64,000 bases of DNA from UBA1756 sp045222555 (GTDB lineage Bacteria > Bacteroidota > Bacteroidia > Bacteroidales > WCHB1-69): contig JBGUYY010000029.1 in NCBI GenBank assembly GCA_045222555.1, positions 1 through 64,000 on the forward strand, written 5' to 3'. The notes under the pieces were generated by a model, which was given only the letters and a program-made list of their open reading frames with translations, searched no databases and was not told the origin of the DNA. Made by a program: the position numbers and the translations under genes. Positions 27,677 to 37,429 of the stretch are shown here, one piece after another (position 1 is the first letter of the stretch; every line of letters begins with the position of its first letter).

Positions 27677-27703
27677 GCCAAGCAGGAGGAACCTACTTGG
27701 CTT
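27675..27703. terminator. Possible bidirectional terminator between the SpoU gene and the GH53-like gene
   Basis: Eight-bp stem (27675-27682 with 27696-27703), with an inner 3-bp pairing. T-rich tracts lie at a distance on the plus side (27714-27722) and directly on the minus side. Weaker than the other terminators here. Confidence 0.45.
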
Positions 27704-27736
27704 GGTCTATGGGGTTGTTTTTTTACACCATCAGGA

Positions 27737-29455
27737 CTATTGTCCGATCAAATCTTTGTGGTTTTTCAAGATGAATTTCGCCGTACCCACTTTGTTGGAG
27801 AACTCGAACATCGACATGGAATACCAGCCTTCGTAGTCGGGTGCCCAGTAGCGGATGCCGACCAGCCCGTTGGCCTTGCCCCATGCCATCACATCAGCAT
27901 AAATGTTGGCCTGTCCCTGCTGGTCATGCTTGTAGCCTCTCACCTTTTTGTTCCAACCTTTGAAAGGTCCTTCCATTTTGTCTGACGGATAGGAGAACTC
28001 GCCGATAAAGACGGGCAGGTCGCATTTCTGGTTGATTTTGCTGACGGTTTTCTTCAGGAGTTTCTTCTTGTTGGCTGACATTGACGGGGCACTGGGATAG
28101 TAGCTGATGCCTGCGGTCTCCATTTCGTAGCCATTGTCTCTCATGAAGTTAAAGAATTTCACGCTGCATTTGGGCGGAAATACCACGGTGGCAATGTGGG
28201 TGGAAAAACGCACGTTGGAGCCGCTGATGCCCAACTTGTCGTAAGCGTTTAGGATACCGCGTTTCACAGCTGCGTAGGCGGGGGCGTCGTATTGCCACAC
28301 GTTGCGTTTGAGCCAGCCGCGTGCGAACACGGGAGCCGTGTATTTCTTGAGGGTTCCTGCCTTTTTCAGCTTGGGGTTGACAGCGGTTTCCAGTCCCATG
28401 CTGATGCCGGCGAAGCCGAAGTTGGCCTCGTTGCCGAGGTTCCAGTTGTTGACGGTGCAGCCAGTGCTCAGAATCGCCTCTGCCACAAAAGTACCATAAG
28501 CCTCTAACACGGTGCAGATTTCATCAAGGCTCAGCTCTTCCCATTTTTTGCCGTTTTGCAGGGCATAGATCTCGGGATATTCTTCAAAACGAGGAGCCTG
28601 CTGCTTGTCCATATCCATATAGGTATAGGCGCACATGATTTCGGGGTTGATGGGAATGCCCAACTCCGCCGCAATCTGACACAGACGGATGCCCTGGTCG
28701 AAAGTGTGCACGTTGGCGTTCTCGTCCTCTACGCCGTCAACGGTGTTCTCGGCGGTGACGTGGCGCTTGGTGGCGATACGGACGTACATTTCCGTGGAGC
28801 CGAGCTCGCGGTAAATCTGTTGCAGCTGTTCGGGGGTGGTGGCGGTCTGTCCGTTGACATTGAAACTGTAGCCCTGCTCAAACTGGTTGAGGGAGAAGGG
28901 ACTCAGCGAAAGGGCGACGCGGAAAGGCTCATCAGTTTGGGCGATGGTGGGCTTTTTCTTTTCTTCGTTGGTGGTCTCATTTTCTTCCGTTGCTTCGGCG
29001 GAGATGAAACCTTCTGTGCCACTGCCTGTGCCGTGCGAGAAAACATGGGTATTTTCCTGTGAGGGCGAATCATCATTCGCCACAATGCCACCGCAATATT
29101 CAACGCGGTTGCCATTGCCACCACCGTTGCAAATCATCTTGATGGATGACGTTTGGCCGTTCTGGCGGACGGTCATCACGTAGGTGCCCGGCGTGGCGAT
29201 GGTGACGCGGAATTGGTGTACACCACCTTGTAGAGACGAGGTGCACCACGTCTCTACGGTACGGCCGTTAATATCGGCAATTTCCACCGACACTGTTCCA
29301 GCCTCGTTCGCCGTCAGGTAAACGTCGGTGGTGCCGTTGAACGGGTTGGGGGTATTTTGCGACAATTGTACATCCTGCCCGGTGAGGGTGACGGATTGTG
29401 CCACGGCGCAGAAACACATCAGCGCCAACAGTGAAAATGCAAGGATTCTTTTCAT
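27737..29455 (-). CDS. GH53-like TIM-barrel hydrolase with N-terminal T9SS-sorting-like domain
   Basis: A 572-aa protein with signal peptide (cleavage near Ala-Val-Ala-Gln20). Residues about 30-108 match the Por-secretion tail pattern (NTPNPFNGTTDVYL, then VEIADINGRTVE, GVHQFRV and PGTYVMTV). That domain normally sits at the extreme C-terminus of T9SS cargo. An acidic Glu/Thr-rich linker (about 125-172) leads to a clan GH-A barrel. The candidate acid/base is in NLGNEA (Glu343), the nucleophile in FIGEFSYP (Glu486). The end, with GQANIYADVMAWGK and IRYWAPDYEGW, resembles GH53 endo-galactanases. The substrate is uncertain. The placement of the sorting-like domain suggests a different use, for example as a CBM-like or chaperone-like sandwich. 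Confidence 0.72.
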   Translation of the reverse strand: MKRILAFSLLALMCFCAVAQSVTLTGQDVQLSQNTPNPFNGTTDVYLTANEAGTVSVEIADINGRTVETWCTSSLQGGVHQFRVTIATPGTYVMTVRQNGQTSSIKMICNGGGNGNRVEYCGGIVANDDSPSQENTHVFSHGTGSGTEGFISAEATEENETTNEEKKKPTIAQTDEPFRVALSLSPFSLNQFEQGYSFNVNGQTATTPEQLQQIYRELGSTEMYVRIATKRHVTAENTVDGVEDENANVHTFDQGIRLCQIAAELGIPINPEIMCAYTYMDMDKQQAPRFEEYPEIYALQNGKKWEELSLDEICTVLEAYGTFVAEAILSTGCTVNNWNLGNEANFGFAGISMGLETAVNPKLKKAGTLKKYTAPVFARGWLKRNVWQYDAPAYAAVKRGILNAYDKLGISGSNVRFSTHIATVVFPPKCSVKFFNFMRDNGYEMETAGISYYPSAPSMSANKKKLLKKTVSKINQKCDLPVFIGEFSYPSDKMEGPFKGWNKKVRGYKHDQQGQANIYADVMAWGKANGLVGIRYWAPDYEGWYSMSMFEFSNKVGTAKFILKNHKDLIGQ

Positions 29456-29580
29456 AATTTATTGATTTTTAATGATGTAATTTACAGATTATGCATGTGC
29501 TAAATTACAACATTTTTCGTTATTTTTCAATGTTTTCAGGGTGGTAATTATTGTTCTATTTTCCACATTGAAAAAAATCG

Positions 29581-29588
29581 TATTTTTG
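29581..29588 (+). promoter_or_regulatory. -7 promoter box for the AraC-type gene
   Basis: TATTTTTG, 25 nt before the start codon of the AraC-type gene. Confidence 0.5.
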
Positions 29589-29613
29589 CATTTCAAATCA
29601 TTAATGATTCAGA

Positions 29614-30495
29614 ATGCTCCCCACACCACCCTCAAACGAACTTCCCGTTCTCCGGGAAGTTGACAACACCACTAGCCAGATTCGCCTTGGTGAGGAGTTG
29701 CGGGTTGCCGTTATCGAAGGTCCGGCGATGGCACTGCCCGAGTATTTCCAAACCGCCGAATACGCTTTGAACCTCCTCGTGCGCGGACGCATTACCGCCA
29801 ACATCAACCACCAGTGGTACGAACTGAAGGCCCCCTGTTTTTCGTCCATCCTCATTAACCAGCCCATCCAAGTGGTGGAGGCGAGCGACGACCATCTGCA
29901 ATATGTGCTGGGATTTTCGCCGCAGTTTGGAGAGGATCTTCATCTGAACCTGTCGGGTGAAGCGCACATACGGGCATATATGCGGCCGGTCTTTCCACTG
30001 ACGGAACAGCAGATGCGGGTAGCCCTGCATTACTTCGACCTGCTGCGTGATGTGATTCAGACTCCCGACATCAGTAATGCCCGCGAGGTGGCGCTCGACC
30101 TTGTGCGTTCGATGGCCCATTTCGTTTACGGATTTTACGACAGGTCTTTCTCTCAACTGCACTCACTGTCCCGACCGGAAGAACTGGCCGGACAGTTCCT
30201 CGCCCTGGTTGAGTAGCATTGCCACGAACAGCATGCGATCGACTGGTACGCCACCGAGATGTGCCTTACACCCAAGTATATAGCCAACGTGGTGAAGCAG
30301 GTTACAGGACGGAGTGCAGGCGAGTGTATCGCCTACAATCTCATCCGACAGGCCAAATCGTTGCTGTTGACTACCACTTTGCCAGTACAACAAATTGCCG
30401 ACCGTCTCGGCTTTTGCAACCAGAGCCACTTCGGCACCTTTTTCCGCCGTGAGGTGGGGGTGAGCCCAAAAGCGTTTCGAGAAAAAAGAGGGTGA
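29614..30495 (+). pseudogene. AraC-family transcriptional regulator interrupted by an in-frame TAG
   Basis: The frame opens at 29614 and encodes an AraC ligand-binding region (200 aa), then meets TAG at 30214-30216. The same frame continues without a gap to 30495 and encodes the complete HTH domain: LTPKYIANVVKQVTG for the first helix-turn-helix, then VQQIADRLGF and FGTFFRREVGVSPKAFRE for the second. There is no indel; one base change in one codon would restore a normal 293-residue protein. The stop falls in the segment where relatives have a Glu-rich linker (LALVE, then HCHEQ). Possible causes are a genuine nonsense mutation, a sequence error or read-through. TAG ends many other genes here, so genome-wide recoding is unlikely. 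Confidence 0.88.
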
Positions 30496-30519
30496 TGCGT
30501 TGGAAACGCACCACCCTCT
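30487..30519. terminator. Bidirectional terminator between the AraC gene and the large surface protein gene
   Basis: Long stem: 30487-30494 with 30512-30519, plus an inner 6-bp stem across one mismatch. T-runs flank both sides. The AraC stop codon lies inside the left arm. Confidence 0.85.
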
Positions 30520-30544
30520 TTTTTTCTGATTATTATATTTGTAA

Positions 30545-33500
30545 TTATCTTGTCAGCAGCACTTTGTGCGTTGCTTGTACCTGTCCGTCGCTAATCAGAT
30601 GGATAAGGTAAACGCCCGGCGCGAAGGTGCTGAGGTCGAATTGGGTGGTTTCTCCCTCTACATGGCGTGTCATCACCAGACGTCCGTTCGCGTCATACAC
30701 GCGCATTTCAGGACTGCTCAAGTTCCAGTTGCCCAGCATCGGGATCTGCAAGGTGCAGAGACCGCTGGTCGGGTTGGGGTAGCAGACCGATGAAATGGCG
30801 TCAATGTCATCGATGCCGACGGTGACATCCATACAGTCGGTGGTATCCACACATCCGTTATAAGTAATGATACAAGCGAATGAACCTGAGGCTTCTGGGG
30901 TAAATGTCTGTTCAGTGGCATTTTCAATCCATTCATTCGTCTCGCAATTGATCCATTGGTATTCAGCATCTGCTTGGGAAACCTGAATGGTGGTGTTTTC
31001 AATTTCAACATCTGTATTGATGCGGGTGACGGTTAAGGTCATGATAACCAGACTGTCGCAGCCGTTGGCTGCCGTCAGGGTCACGCTGTCCATGCCTTCA
31101 TCTTCAAACACGATGTCGTTCCAGGTGTAGGGGAGCTCGTTGGCGCAGATGGTGATACTCTCGGTGCTTGTCACGGGCTGGTTGATGGTGAGATGCAGCG
31201 TCACCACGCTGTCGCAGCCGTTGGCGGCGGTGAAGGTCATCGGGTAGTCACCCGACTCGCTATAGGTCTGACCGTTCCATGTATACATCACGCAAGCCTC
31301 ATCGGTGATTTCGCTCTCGACGGGCTGGTTGATGGTGAGGTGCAGCGTCACCACGCTGTCGCAACCGTTGGCGGCGGTGAAGGTGGCAATGTAGTCGCCA
31401 GATACGCTGTAGGTCTGGTTGTTCCAATCATAGCTACCGCAAGCCTCATCGGTGATTTCGTTTTCAACAGGCTGGTTGATGGTGAGGTGCAGCGTCACCA
31501 CACTGTCGCAGCCGTTGGCGGCGGTGAAGGTGGCGGTATAATCGCCAGAGGTGTTGTAGGTCTGGCCGTTCCAATCATACGTCATACAAGCCTCGTCGGT
31601 GATTTCAGTCTCAACAGGTTGGTTAATGGTGAGATGCAGCGTTACCACACTGTCGCAGCCGTTGGCAGCGGTGAAGGTGGCAGTGTAGTCACCAGACGTG
31701 GTGTAGGTCTGACCATTCCAATCATACGTCATACAAGCCTCGTCGGTGATTTCAGTCTCAACAGGCTGGTTGATGGTGAGATGCAGCGTCACCACGCTGT
31801 CGCAGCCGTTGGCGGCGGTAAAAGTGGCAGGGTAATCGCCGGACGTGCTGTAGTTCTGACCGTTCCATTCATACGTCACACAAGCCTCATCGGTGATTTC
31901 GGTCTCAACGGGCTGGTTAATGGTGAGATGCAATGTCACAAGGCTGTCGCAGCCGTTAGCAGCAGTGAAGGTGGCGGTGTAGTCGCCAGACTCACTGTAG
32001 GTTTGGTTGTTCCATTCATAACTGCCGCAGGTCTCTTCGGAGATTTCGGTTTCAACAGGCTGGTTCACAGTAAGGTGAAGGGTGTAATGGGTGGCGCAGA
32101 AGCCCTCGCCAGGAATGGTGGCCTCGTAGGTGCCCGCTTCACTTTCATTGAAAATATTGTCGGTATAAGTCTGACCATTACAGATGCTCTCGTTGAGTAC
32201 CACCTCCTCGGTCGGATCCAGCGTATAGGTCATTTCGTTTAAAGCGTAAACAACGGTAATGTTGCTGACATACACGGCGCTGCCGCCAAGTTTTAGGTAG
32301 AAGTAGCGTGCCGGTGTGGTGATCTCCCAGCGCACTTCAGAAGCATTGTCTGCTGCCGTTTGGGTATTAAGAGGTGTGCCTTCTTCACTATAGTTGTTTT
32401 CTGTGAGTGGAGTGTTGGCAAGGTAGGGAGTCCAAGGACGTGGATAGCCGTTGCCGGCGCCTACGATGCTGATGGACATGATGTTGCCGGGAAGTTCGGT
32501 TGCATTGTAGGGGTGCGGGGCGGTAGTGCCACGCATTTGCATGTAAAGATCATTGGTGTAAAGGTCGGCGATGCCAGTGATGGCAGTGCCGTTAACGGCT
32601 GAAATAGTCTGCCACTCATCGGGGGTGCCATAGCCTGCTACAGTGGCAAAGCTGCTGCGGGTGATGACGATGCTGTCGAGTTCGGGCATCTGCATGAAGA
32701 CCGCATACAGCGTGATGTCGCTCGTCGGGGTGAGGGTGGTAATGAGTTCGGGCATATTGTTAGTGCCGAAGGTGTTGTCGGTCGTCCAGCCGGCGAACGT
32801 CACGGCGCCGCAACCGTTGGGCGTGGGCAGGGCGAGAGGCTCATCATTCGTGTTGAAGACGACAGACGGCACCAGCGAGGTGTTGCCGTTCACATCAAAG
32901 GTCACGGTGTAGTTGTGGGTGATGGTCAAGTGCAGGTTCACCACAGAGTCGCAGTTGTGAATGTTGGTGAAAATGCGAGTGTAAACGCCTGATTCGTTGA
33001 AGGTTTCTTCGTTCCAAGTGTAACTGTCAATAGCGGTTTCATTCAGGTCGGTGGTGTCGGGCGTGTTGATGGTGAGTTGCAGCGTAACGGTGGAATCGCA
33101 GCCCTCAGCGGTCTGTCCCAGCCAAGTGTATTCGCCACTTTCTGTATAGGTGGTGCCGTTCCATTCGTAGCTGGAGCAGGCTTCGTCGGTGATGGTGAGG
33201 GTGGCGGGTTGGTGGATGGTGAGTGTGAGCACAACGGTGCTGTCGCAGCCGTTGGCCGCTTGACCGTTCCAAGTGTAGGTGCCGCTCTCGGTGTATTCAG
33301 TATTGTTCCAAGTATAGGTGCCGCAGGCCTCGTCGCTGATCTCCTCATAATAGGTGGGACGTACGGTCAGCGTAAGGTTCACGATGCTGTCGCAAGTGCC
33401 CGGACGTTCGATGGTCATGCTGTGGGTGAAGACGCCGGCGTTTTCCGCCATGATATCAAATCCGTTTTCGGTATAATGGGTGTTCTGGCATACCTCGTCG

Positions 33501-36415
33501 GCAAGCTCGGTGATGGTAGCCGAACCAACGGCAAGGTGCAGCCGCACAATGCTGTCGCAGTTAGCGGCGTTGGTGAGCGTCAGCTGGTAGTCGCCGGCCT
33601 CGCTCTCGTTGAAGCCGTTTTGGCTGTAGGTCTCGCCACTGCAAATCTGTGCGTAAAGGTCGGTGGTGTCGGGAGTGTTCAGCGTCAGGCGCAGCGTGTA
33701 GGTGTCGTCGCAGAACTCACCGGCCACGGTGCGGGTATAGGTGTCGGAGGCCGTCAGGGTCTCGACATTGCCGGCGTAAGTCCATACATATTCGTTGCCG
33801 CAGGCGCTGACGGTTTCTTCGTTGTTCGCACCATGGCGGATGGTAAGATTCAGGGTCACGGTGCTGTCACAACCTTCAGCTGTTTCAAAATTCTTCACAT
33901 ATTCACCACTTTCATAATAGGTGTCGTCGCCCCATGTGTAGCTGTCGCAGGTGTCCGCAATAATTGAAATATTAACTGATTCATAAACACTTACGTGATA
34001 AATGGTGGTCGTGGGACATGCGTGCGCGAACTGTTCATTGGGGATGCTGATGGTGTCAGATGTGGAAGCGTAATAGGTTCTTTCTGGATAAACCATATCC
34101 AGCACTACGAGGTCGCAACCGCCCATATACACGTGAGTTGTATCGGGCGTTTGTACGGTGAGGTTAATTTGTGTCACTTCGCTGCAATAGGGCGTTTCTG
34201 ATGGGAATTCCACAAAATAGGTTCCGGTAACGGGTTCGTCAAAAGAGAACCCCCAGTCGTTATAGCTCTGACCTTCGCATGCGAAGTCTTCCACAACGGT
34301 GGTATCGGGTTGGGGAATGGAGAGGTAGGTCACCGCTTCGGGTTTGAAGTAGCTGATGCCCACCTGGTCTAAATAGGCAGCATTGGCGTTGAAGGAGAGA
34401 TAGAAATAGTGGTAATCGTCGGTGAGGTCCCACCAGTCGCCCTCGCCACCGGCGATGGACTTGGATTCCAGTGCAATGCCTTCTGTCAGGTAGTTTTCTT
34501 CCGTCAGCGGCACGTTGGCCATGTAGGGGGTCCAGGTGCGAGTGGAGCTGTTGCTGGCCACCAAAATGTTGATGCTGGTGGCGATGCCCGGTATGGGACG
34601 GGTGTTGTACATCCCCACACGGGAGGCGTTCATCTGCATGGAATTGCTGTTGGGATAAAGGTCGCAGAAGCCTTCCAGCGTGTCATTTCCGTTGAGGTCA
34701 GTGGTGAACCATGCGTCCAAAGTGCCGTAGCCGGTCACCGTCTCCTCAAAACTCTCTCTTGTGATGTAAAAATAACCGGTGGCATTTTCCATCCCTTTGG
34801 CGAAGATGGCGTACAGGGTGGTGTCCTGCGTGGGGATGAAAGTGCCAGCAGGAAGTAAATCTATGCCGCTGATGTCGGATGTGGGCTCCGTCAATTCGTC
34901 TGATGACCATCCGATAAAGTCCAAACCCTTGCATGTCAGAGGCATGGGAAGATCAATTGCAGCCTCGCCTTCGGTATAGTATAACGTGTCGAACTGGTCG
35001 TCGAGGCCCGCTACCATCAGTGCCACATAGAAAGTCTGCGGGTCAACGATGGGTATGTCTTCGTAATCCTCCAGGTCGGCCATGCTTCTCGGGAAGATTT
35101 CGTAGGTGCCGTTGTAATCGAAAACAACACCAGTAATATTCTGTGCTACAGTGGGAATGGTTTCTCCTACGAGGTCGAGGTCGTTATAGCGAACTCCCAT
35201 CTTGGGATTGTTGTTGCCGTTGAGGTCGTAATAAGTGGCGCCTGTAAAGGTGGTTGCCGTGGTGCTGATCACCACGTTGGTGAGGGTGACAAGCTGGGCC
35301 TCGTAGCTTTCAGCATCGGCCAGCAACTCCTCGCAGGTCAGCTCGGTAGGGGTGATCACGCTGCCGGTGCCTGCCGAGGCTCCAGGGTCCATGGTGGGCA
35401 CAAACTGCAGCATGCCCTGATAGACCTGCAGGGTGCCGACAACGCCGGTGATGGCGTCGCCCTGAACGTAAGTGCTGGTAATATGTCCTGGGCTGTCATC
35501 AATGAGGATGGCGGCGGTGGCATCCTGGATGTATTTGGCATGGCGAGTGTTGTTGGCGAAAGTGACGGTGGCCGTGCCAGTGTAATGGTACAGCGTGCCG
35601 TCGGTAGCACCTTGGCGCAAAGTGGCCAGGTCGGACACTTCAATCGGGAAGGTGTAGGTGGCGGTGGCAATCGGACTGCTTTCGTCATTCAGCACGGCGA
35701 TGGCCTTGAGGGTGGTGGTCTGCGTGATGGTGATGGGAGAAATGTACTCCAAAGAGCTTTCGTTAGGTTCAGTGCCGTCTAATGTATAGTATATGACCGC
35801 ATCGGGCTCTTCGCACGCGATGGTGACGGTTTGTGGAGTATAATAGGTGCCTGCGTTTACCGAGAAGGTGGGACGTGGAACGCTCGACGTGGATTCCGTA
35901 AGTCTGAAGAAACAGGTGCGGGTGCTGCTGATATTGGTGTGGATGGAAGTGTAACTGCGCCAATCGTTTCCGTTGTAAATACCCACGTAGCGTCCATATT
36001 CCACATTCTTCAGATAATTGCTTTCCATGATGAAATGCTTGTTGGTATTGGTGCCCACGCGGATGCCATTATTGGTGCTGGTACTGTACAGCCACGTTTC
36101 TGTCGTGCCATTAGGATATAAAATATAGCCGGTGGCATCTTCTCCGATGTTCCACTTACAGTTATCAGGCACCACTGACGTGATCTCAGTTTTGTCACTA
36201 TTCAAGGTGAGGGAATAGGGGGTGGGAGCGGACGAGGCACCGTTGCTGTTGATCATGGCACAGCTGCTGGTGGTGTCCAAAATTACGAAAACATCAGTCG
36301 AGGTGAGCTCGCTGATGTCGACCAAATTCCAGGTCTGCCCTTTCAGGGTGCCAAAGGCGGCGACAAGAAGAACCGCCAAAGTGAAAATTACCTTGGGTAA
36401 AAATGATTTTTTCAT
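30545..36415 (-). CDS. 1956-aa T9SS-secreted repeat surface protein
   Basis: Signal peptide at 1-27 (ends Leu-Lys-Gly-Gln). An FN3-associated/chitobiase-C-like segment follows (VIYYTLDGTEPNESS, about 210). Two InlB-type B-repeat-like modules are present (IDLPMPLTCKGLDFIGWSSD and YTVTFDVNGN). From about residue 850 there are many ~45-50-residue modules with the frame (C/A)xxYxWNGxxY, SGxY, GCDSxVxLxLTI. The last six are near-identical 49-residue units encoded by 147-bp DNA repeats, each with two conserved Cys (DEAC and NGCDS). The C-terminal ~85 residues (VCYPNPTSG, VYDANGRLV, APGVYLIHL) form a type A T9SS sorting domain, so it is probably surface-attached via A-LPS or released. An adhesin or matrix role is inference. 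No catalytic domain is visible. Confidence 0.88.
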   Translation of the reverse strand: MKKSFLPKVIFTLAVLLVAAFGTLKGQTWNLVDISELTSTDVFVILDTTSSCAMINSNGASSAPTPYSLTLNSDKTEITSVVPDNCKWNIGEDATGYILYPNGTTETWLYSTSTNNGIRVGTNTNKHFIMESNYLKNVEYGRYVGIYNGNDWRSYTSIHTNISSTRTCFFRLTESTSSVPRPTFSVNAGTYYTPQTVTIACEEPDAVIYYTLDGTEPNESSLEYISPITITQTTTLKAIAVLNDESSPIATATYTFPIEVSDLATLRQGATDGTLYHYTGTATVTFANNTRHAKYIQDATAAILIDDSPGHITSTYVQGDAITGVVGTLQVYQGMLQFVPTMDPGASAGTGSVITPTELTCEELLADAESYEAQLVTLTNVVISTTATTFTGATYYDLNGNNNPKMGVRYNDLDLVGETIPTVAQNITGVVFDYNGTYEIFPRSMADLEDYEDIPIVDPQTFYVALMVAGLDDQFDTLYYTEGEAAIDLPMPLTCKGLDFIGWSSDELTEPTSDISGIDLLPAGTFIPTQDTTLYAIFAKGMENATGYFYITRESFEETVTGYGTLDAWFTTDLNGNDTLEGFCDLYPNSNSMQMNASRVGMYNTRPIPGIATSINILVASNSSTRTWTPYMANVPLTEENYLTEGIALESKSIAGGEGDWWDLTDDYHYFYLSFNANAAYLDQVGISYFKPEAVTYLSIPQPDTTVVEDFACEGQSYNDWGFSFDEPVTGTYFVEFPSETPYCSEVTQINLTVQTPDTTHVYMGGCDLVVLDMVYPERTYYASTSDTISIPNEQFAHACPTTTIYHVSVYESVNISIIADTCDSYTWGDDTYYESGEYVKNFETAEGCDSTVTLNLTIRHGANNEETVSACGNEYVWTYAGNVETLTASDTYTRTVAGEFCDDTYTLRLTLNTPDTTDLYAQICSGETYSQNGFNESEAGDYQLTLTNAANCDSIVRLHLAVGSATITELADEVCQNTHYTENGFDIMAENAGVFTHSMTIERPGTCDSIVNLTLTVRPTYYEEISDEACGTYTWNNTEYTESGTYTWNGQAANGCDSTVVLTLTIHQPATLTITDEACSSYEWNGTTYTESGEYTWLGQTAEGCDSTVTLQLTINTPDTTDLNETAIDSYTWNEETFNESGVYTRIFTNIHNCDSVVNLHLTITHNYTVTFDVNGNTSLVPSVVFNTNDEPLALPTPNGCGAVTFAGWTTDNTFGTNNMPELITTLTPTSDITLYAVFMQMPELDSIVITRSSFATVAGYGTPDEWQTISAVNGTAITGIADLYTNDLYMQMRGTTAPHPYNATELPGNIMSISIVGAGNGYPRPWTPYLANTPLTENNYSEEGTPLNTQTAADNASEVRWEITTPARYFYLKLGGSAVYVSNITVVYALNEMTYTLDPTEEVVLNESICNGQTYTDNIFNESEAGTYEATIPGEGFCATHYTLHLTVNQPVETEISEETCGSYEWNNQTYSESGDYTATFTAANGCDSLVTLHLTINQPVETEITDEACVTYEWNGQNYSTSGDYPATFTAANGCDSVVTLHLTINQPVETEITDEACMTYDWNGQTYTTSGDYTATFTAANGCDSVVTLHLTINQPVETEITDEACMTYDWNGQTYNTSGDYTATFTAANGCDSVVTLHLTINQPVENEITDEACGSYDWNNQTYSVSGDYIATFTAANGCDSVVTLHLTINQPVESEITDEACVMYTWNGQTYSESGDYPMTFTAANGCDSVVTLHLTINQPVTSTESITICANELPYTWNDIVFEDEGMDSVTLTAANGCDSLVIMTLTVTRINTDVEIENTTIQVSQADAEYQWINCETNEWIENATEQTFTPEASGSFACIITYNGCVDTTDCMDVTVGIDDIDAISSVCYPNPTSGLCTLQIPMLGNWNLSSPEMRVYDANGRLVMTRHVEGETTQFDLSTFAPGVYLIHLISDGQVQATHKVLLTR
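31187..32068 (-). repeat. Six tandem 147-bp coding repeats
   Basis: The landmark GTCGCAGCCG (or close variant) recurs at 31211, 31358, 31505, 31652, 31799 and 31946, exactly 147 bp apart. Each unit encodes 49 residues of the surface protein. More diverged units lie on both sides. The boundaries given are one full period around each landmark. Confidence 0.93.
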
Positions 36416-36496
36416 AAATTATAAATTTTCTTAATACTTATCTATCAATATTTTAAAACGAATTATCAACCCTTATGTGTGAATTATTATCCACAG

Positions 36497-36504
36497 CAAA
36501 AGTA
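36497..36504 (-). promoter_or_regulatory. -7 promoter box for the large surface protein gene
   Basis: TACTTTTG on the minus strand, 81 nt upstream of the start codon. Confidence 0.4.
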
Positions 36505-36541
36505 CGATAATATTGTGAAATAAAGATAGGAGGAAGAAAAT

Positions 36542-37426
36542 TTATTCTGCCAATTCTTGCAGCCTTTCAGCCATTGTATCGATGACTTGGAAATTCCTCG
36601 GACAGAGGTTGTCGATGCTGCTGGATGGGATAGGGTAGGCGTGGCCTTCCTTGACCGCTCTGAGCTGGTTGTATGGTGCTGTGTGGCAAAATGCATCATA
36701 GTCCTCTTCGCGGATGAAGATGCAGTCGGGGTCTTGTTGGAAGAGGTATTCGCGGCTCACGCTCCAGGTGGTGAGACTCTCGCCGATGTTGCGCCCGCCA
36801 GCCAGCGTGATGATGTCGTGGATGAAGGTGTTGCCGGGAACGGTATAGTCGCCTGTGGCGCCAAAGCCCACCACGTAATACACCGACTTCTGCGACTTTG
36901 GTGCATTTGACTTGTACTGGTTGATTTTTTGATGATAGTTTTGGGCAAGTTGATCAGCTGCTTCGGCTCGGTTTAGCAGCTTCCCTACGGTTTGAATCAG
37001 ACGGGGCAGATCGTCAATGCGCTGCTCTTCTTTCAGACAATATACCGGAATGTTGGCTTTCTCAAACTGTTTCACGGTTTTGTCGCTGACGATGGAGCCT
37101 ACGATGACCAGGTCGGGACGCTGTTTCAACACGTTCTCTACATTGATGTTGATGAGGTCGCCGACTTTGGGAATGTTTTGGGTTTCAGGTGGATAGTCGC
37201 AGAACTGGGAAATGCCCACCAGCTTGTCTTCGGCATGTAGCAGGAAGATGGCTTCCGTGACAGCCTGCGAGAAAGAAACAACGCGAAGGGGCTCGTTTTG
37301 GAGCACCACTTCGCGCTGGTAGGAGTCCTTCCCTTTGAAAAATACGTTTTCAGTTTTCTGTTGCTGACGGTTATTACAGCCCATCAGCAGCGTGGCAATA
37401 CAAAGGACAAGGAGGATTTTTTTCAT
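36542..37426 (-). CDS. BtuF/FepB-like substrate-binding lipoprotein (periplasmic-binding protein type 2)
   Basis: A 294-aa lipoprotein (lipobox LMGC, Cys17). The fold is that of class III binding proteins: RVVSFSQAVTEAIFLL in lobe 1, GDLININVENVLKQRPDLVIV, a long linking helix, and YVVGFGATGDYTVPGNTFIHDIITLAGG in lobe 2. Such proteins deliver vitamin B12, haem or ferric siderophores to an ABC importer. The permease and ATPase are not adjacent. It begins 3 nt after the FKBP isomerase gene, so both form a two-gene unit. The ligand cannot be specified. Confidence 0.87.
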   Translation of the reverse strand: MKKILLVLCIATLLMGCNNRQQQKTENVFFKGKDSYQREVVLQNEPLRVVSFSQAVTEAIFLLHAEDKLVGISQFCDYPPETQNIPKVGDLININVENVLKQRPDLVIVGSIVSDKTVKQFEKANIPVYCLKEEQRIDDLPRLIQTVGKLLNRAEAADQLAQNYHQKINQYKSNAPKSQKSVYYVVGFGATGDYTVPGNTFIHDIITLAGGRNIGESLTTWSVSREYLFQQDPDCIFIREEDYDAFCHTAPYNQLRAVKEGHAYPIPSSSIDNLCPRNFQVIDTMAERLQELAE

Positions 37427-37429
37427 GAA

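Noticed and set aside
30214..30216. Genome-wide recoding of TAG as a sense codon
   Set aside because: TAG is the natural stop of many intact genes in the window, including the first ABC permease partner at 23702, tadA, rnfA, fusA (59910), recO and mpl.
31187..32068. CRISPR-like regular spacing
   Set aside because: The whole 147-bp unit repeats and stays in one reading frame; there are no unique spacers and no cas genes.
31193..32242. 349-codon repetitive open frame on the plus strand
   Set aside because: It arises from the 147-bp repeats of the T9SS surface protein read on the other strand.
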